Assembly (NCBI GenBank): GCA_016218105.1
Contig: JACRET010000028.1
Span: forward strand, 1-54,017
Source: Deltaproteobacteria bacterium
GTDB lineage: Bacteria > Desulfobacterota > GWC2-55-46
Reading direction: 5' to 3'
Length of the DNA stretch: 54,017 nt
The notes beneath the pieces were generated by a model. The model had not been told where the DNA came from. It made no database searches and worked only from the letters and a program-made list of their open reading frames with translations. Both the position numbers and the translations under genes were made by a program. Shown here in pieces: positions 53,929 to 54,017 of this stretch; position 1 is the stretch's first letter; every line of letters starts with the position of its first letter.

Positions 53929-54017
53929 ATGGACCTAAGCTATTTCAACGCGAGGATAAGGGCGATGATGGGGGCCCTACTTAAGGAGAACGATTACGCC
54001 CCTCTCTTTGCCGTTGA
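53929..54017 (+). CDS. V/A-type ATPase subunit C, partial at window edge
   Basis: An ATG at 53929 opens a frame that runs off the end of the window. Its 29 codons read MDLSYFNARIRAMMGAL then LKENDYAPLFAV, matching the start of V/A-type subunit C, and it follows subunit E by 65 bases. Only the beginning is present. Confidence 0.75.
   Translation, partial: MDLSYFNARIRAMMGALLKENDYAPLFAV

Overview
The window carries about 48 complete genes and one gene cut by the right edge. It looks like a chromosomal piece of a Gram-negative, free-living anaerobe or facultative anaerobe of Desulfobacterota or Nitrospirota type. Pointers to this are multiple periplasmic c-type cytochromes, a heme-containing chemoreceptor, outer-membrane efflux genes, an F-type ATPase operon of the b'-b-delta-alpha-gamma-beta-epsilon layout without a and c subunits, a second V/A-type ATPase, and a citramalate synthase. 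The exact lineage cannot be fixed from the sequence alone. No rRNA, tRNA, CRISPR array, transposase or phage gene was seen.

Layout. 1-390: two intergenic repeat families. 389-1027: a Tat-exported M15-type peptidoglycan peptidase. 1223-4053: a histidine kinase and NtrC-type regulator pair. 4218-4505: a small coiled-coil lipoprotein with its own strong promoter and terminator. 4864-10025: a redox and electron-transfer block (heme-binding chemoreceptor, ethylbenzene-dehydrogenase-like cytochrome, heme-plus-predicted-barrel protein, MXAN_5187-like protein). 10078-10745: a DUF559 nuclease-like gene bracketed by two copies of a palindromic repeat. 10839-16756 (minus): F-type ATPase operon in which b' and b are fused. 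17095-25230 (minus): a Cus-type copper/silver efflux operon led by a BlaI repressor and an M56 membrane protease with a Cys/His-rich tail. 25367-29868: tmk, holB, ricT, metG. 29958-33237: a TatD-radical SAM fusion and two membrane or exported proteins. 33390-38641: era, der, a YihY-family protein, ftsH. 38777-42874: folP, cdaA, ybbR, glmM. 42914-50285: pdxJ, acpS, nnr, tsaE, lpd, lysC, cimA. 50376-54017: a ComEA-like protein and the start of a V/A-type ATPase operon in H-I-K-E-C order.

How the parts work together. The strongest system-level signal is the minus-strand metal operon. A palindromic operator lies inside a near-consensus promoter in front of blaI, and no second promoter is evident through the M56 protease, a small exported protein, tolC, cusB, cusA and a Met/Cys/His-rich exported protein. 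The protease lacks a beta-lactam sensor domain and ends instead in about 36 residues rich in Cys and His. This suggests a BlaI/BlaR1-like switch rewired to sense periplasmic copper or silver. The folP-cdaA-ybbR-glmM cluster links folate synthesis to c-di-AMP and cell-wall precursor synthesis. The two rotary ATPases suggest separate use of proton and possibly sodium gradients.

Repeats are a second theme. Family 1 is a palindromic element of 41 to 150 bp, present five times. In four of these the same end lies 14-26 bp upstream of a start codon. Family 2 is a GC-rich hairpin with A/T-rich flanks and is present twice. Family 3 brackets the DUF559 gene. Family 1 copies create false N-terminal extensions in naive gene calls, so starts were moved downstream for tolC, ricT and the ComEA-like gene.
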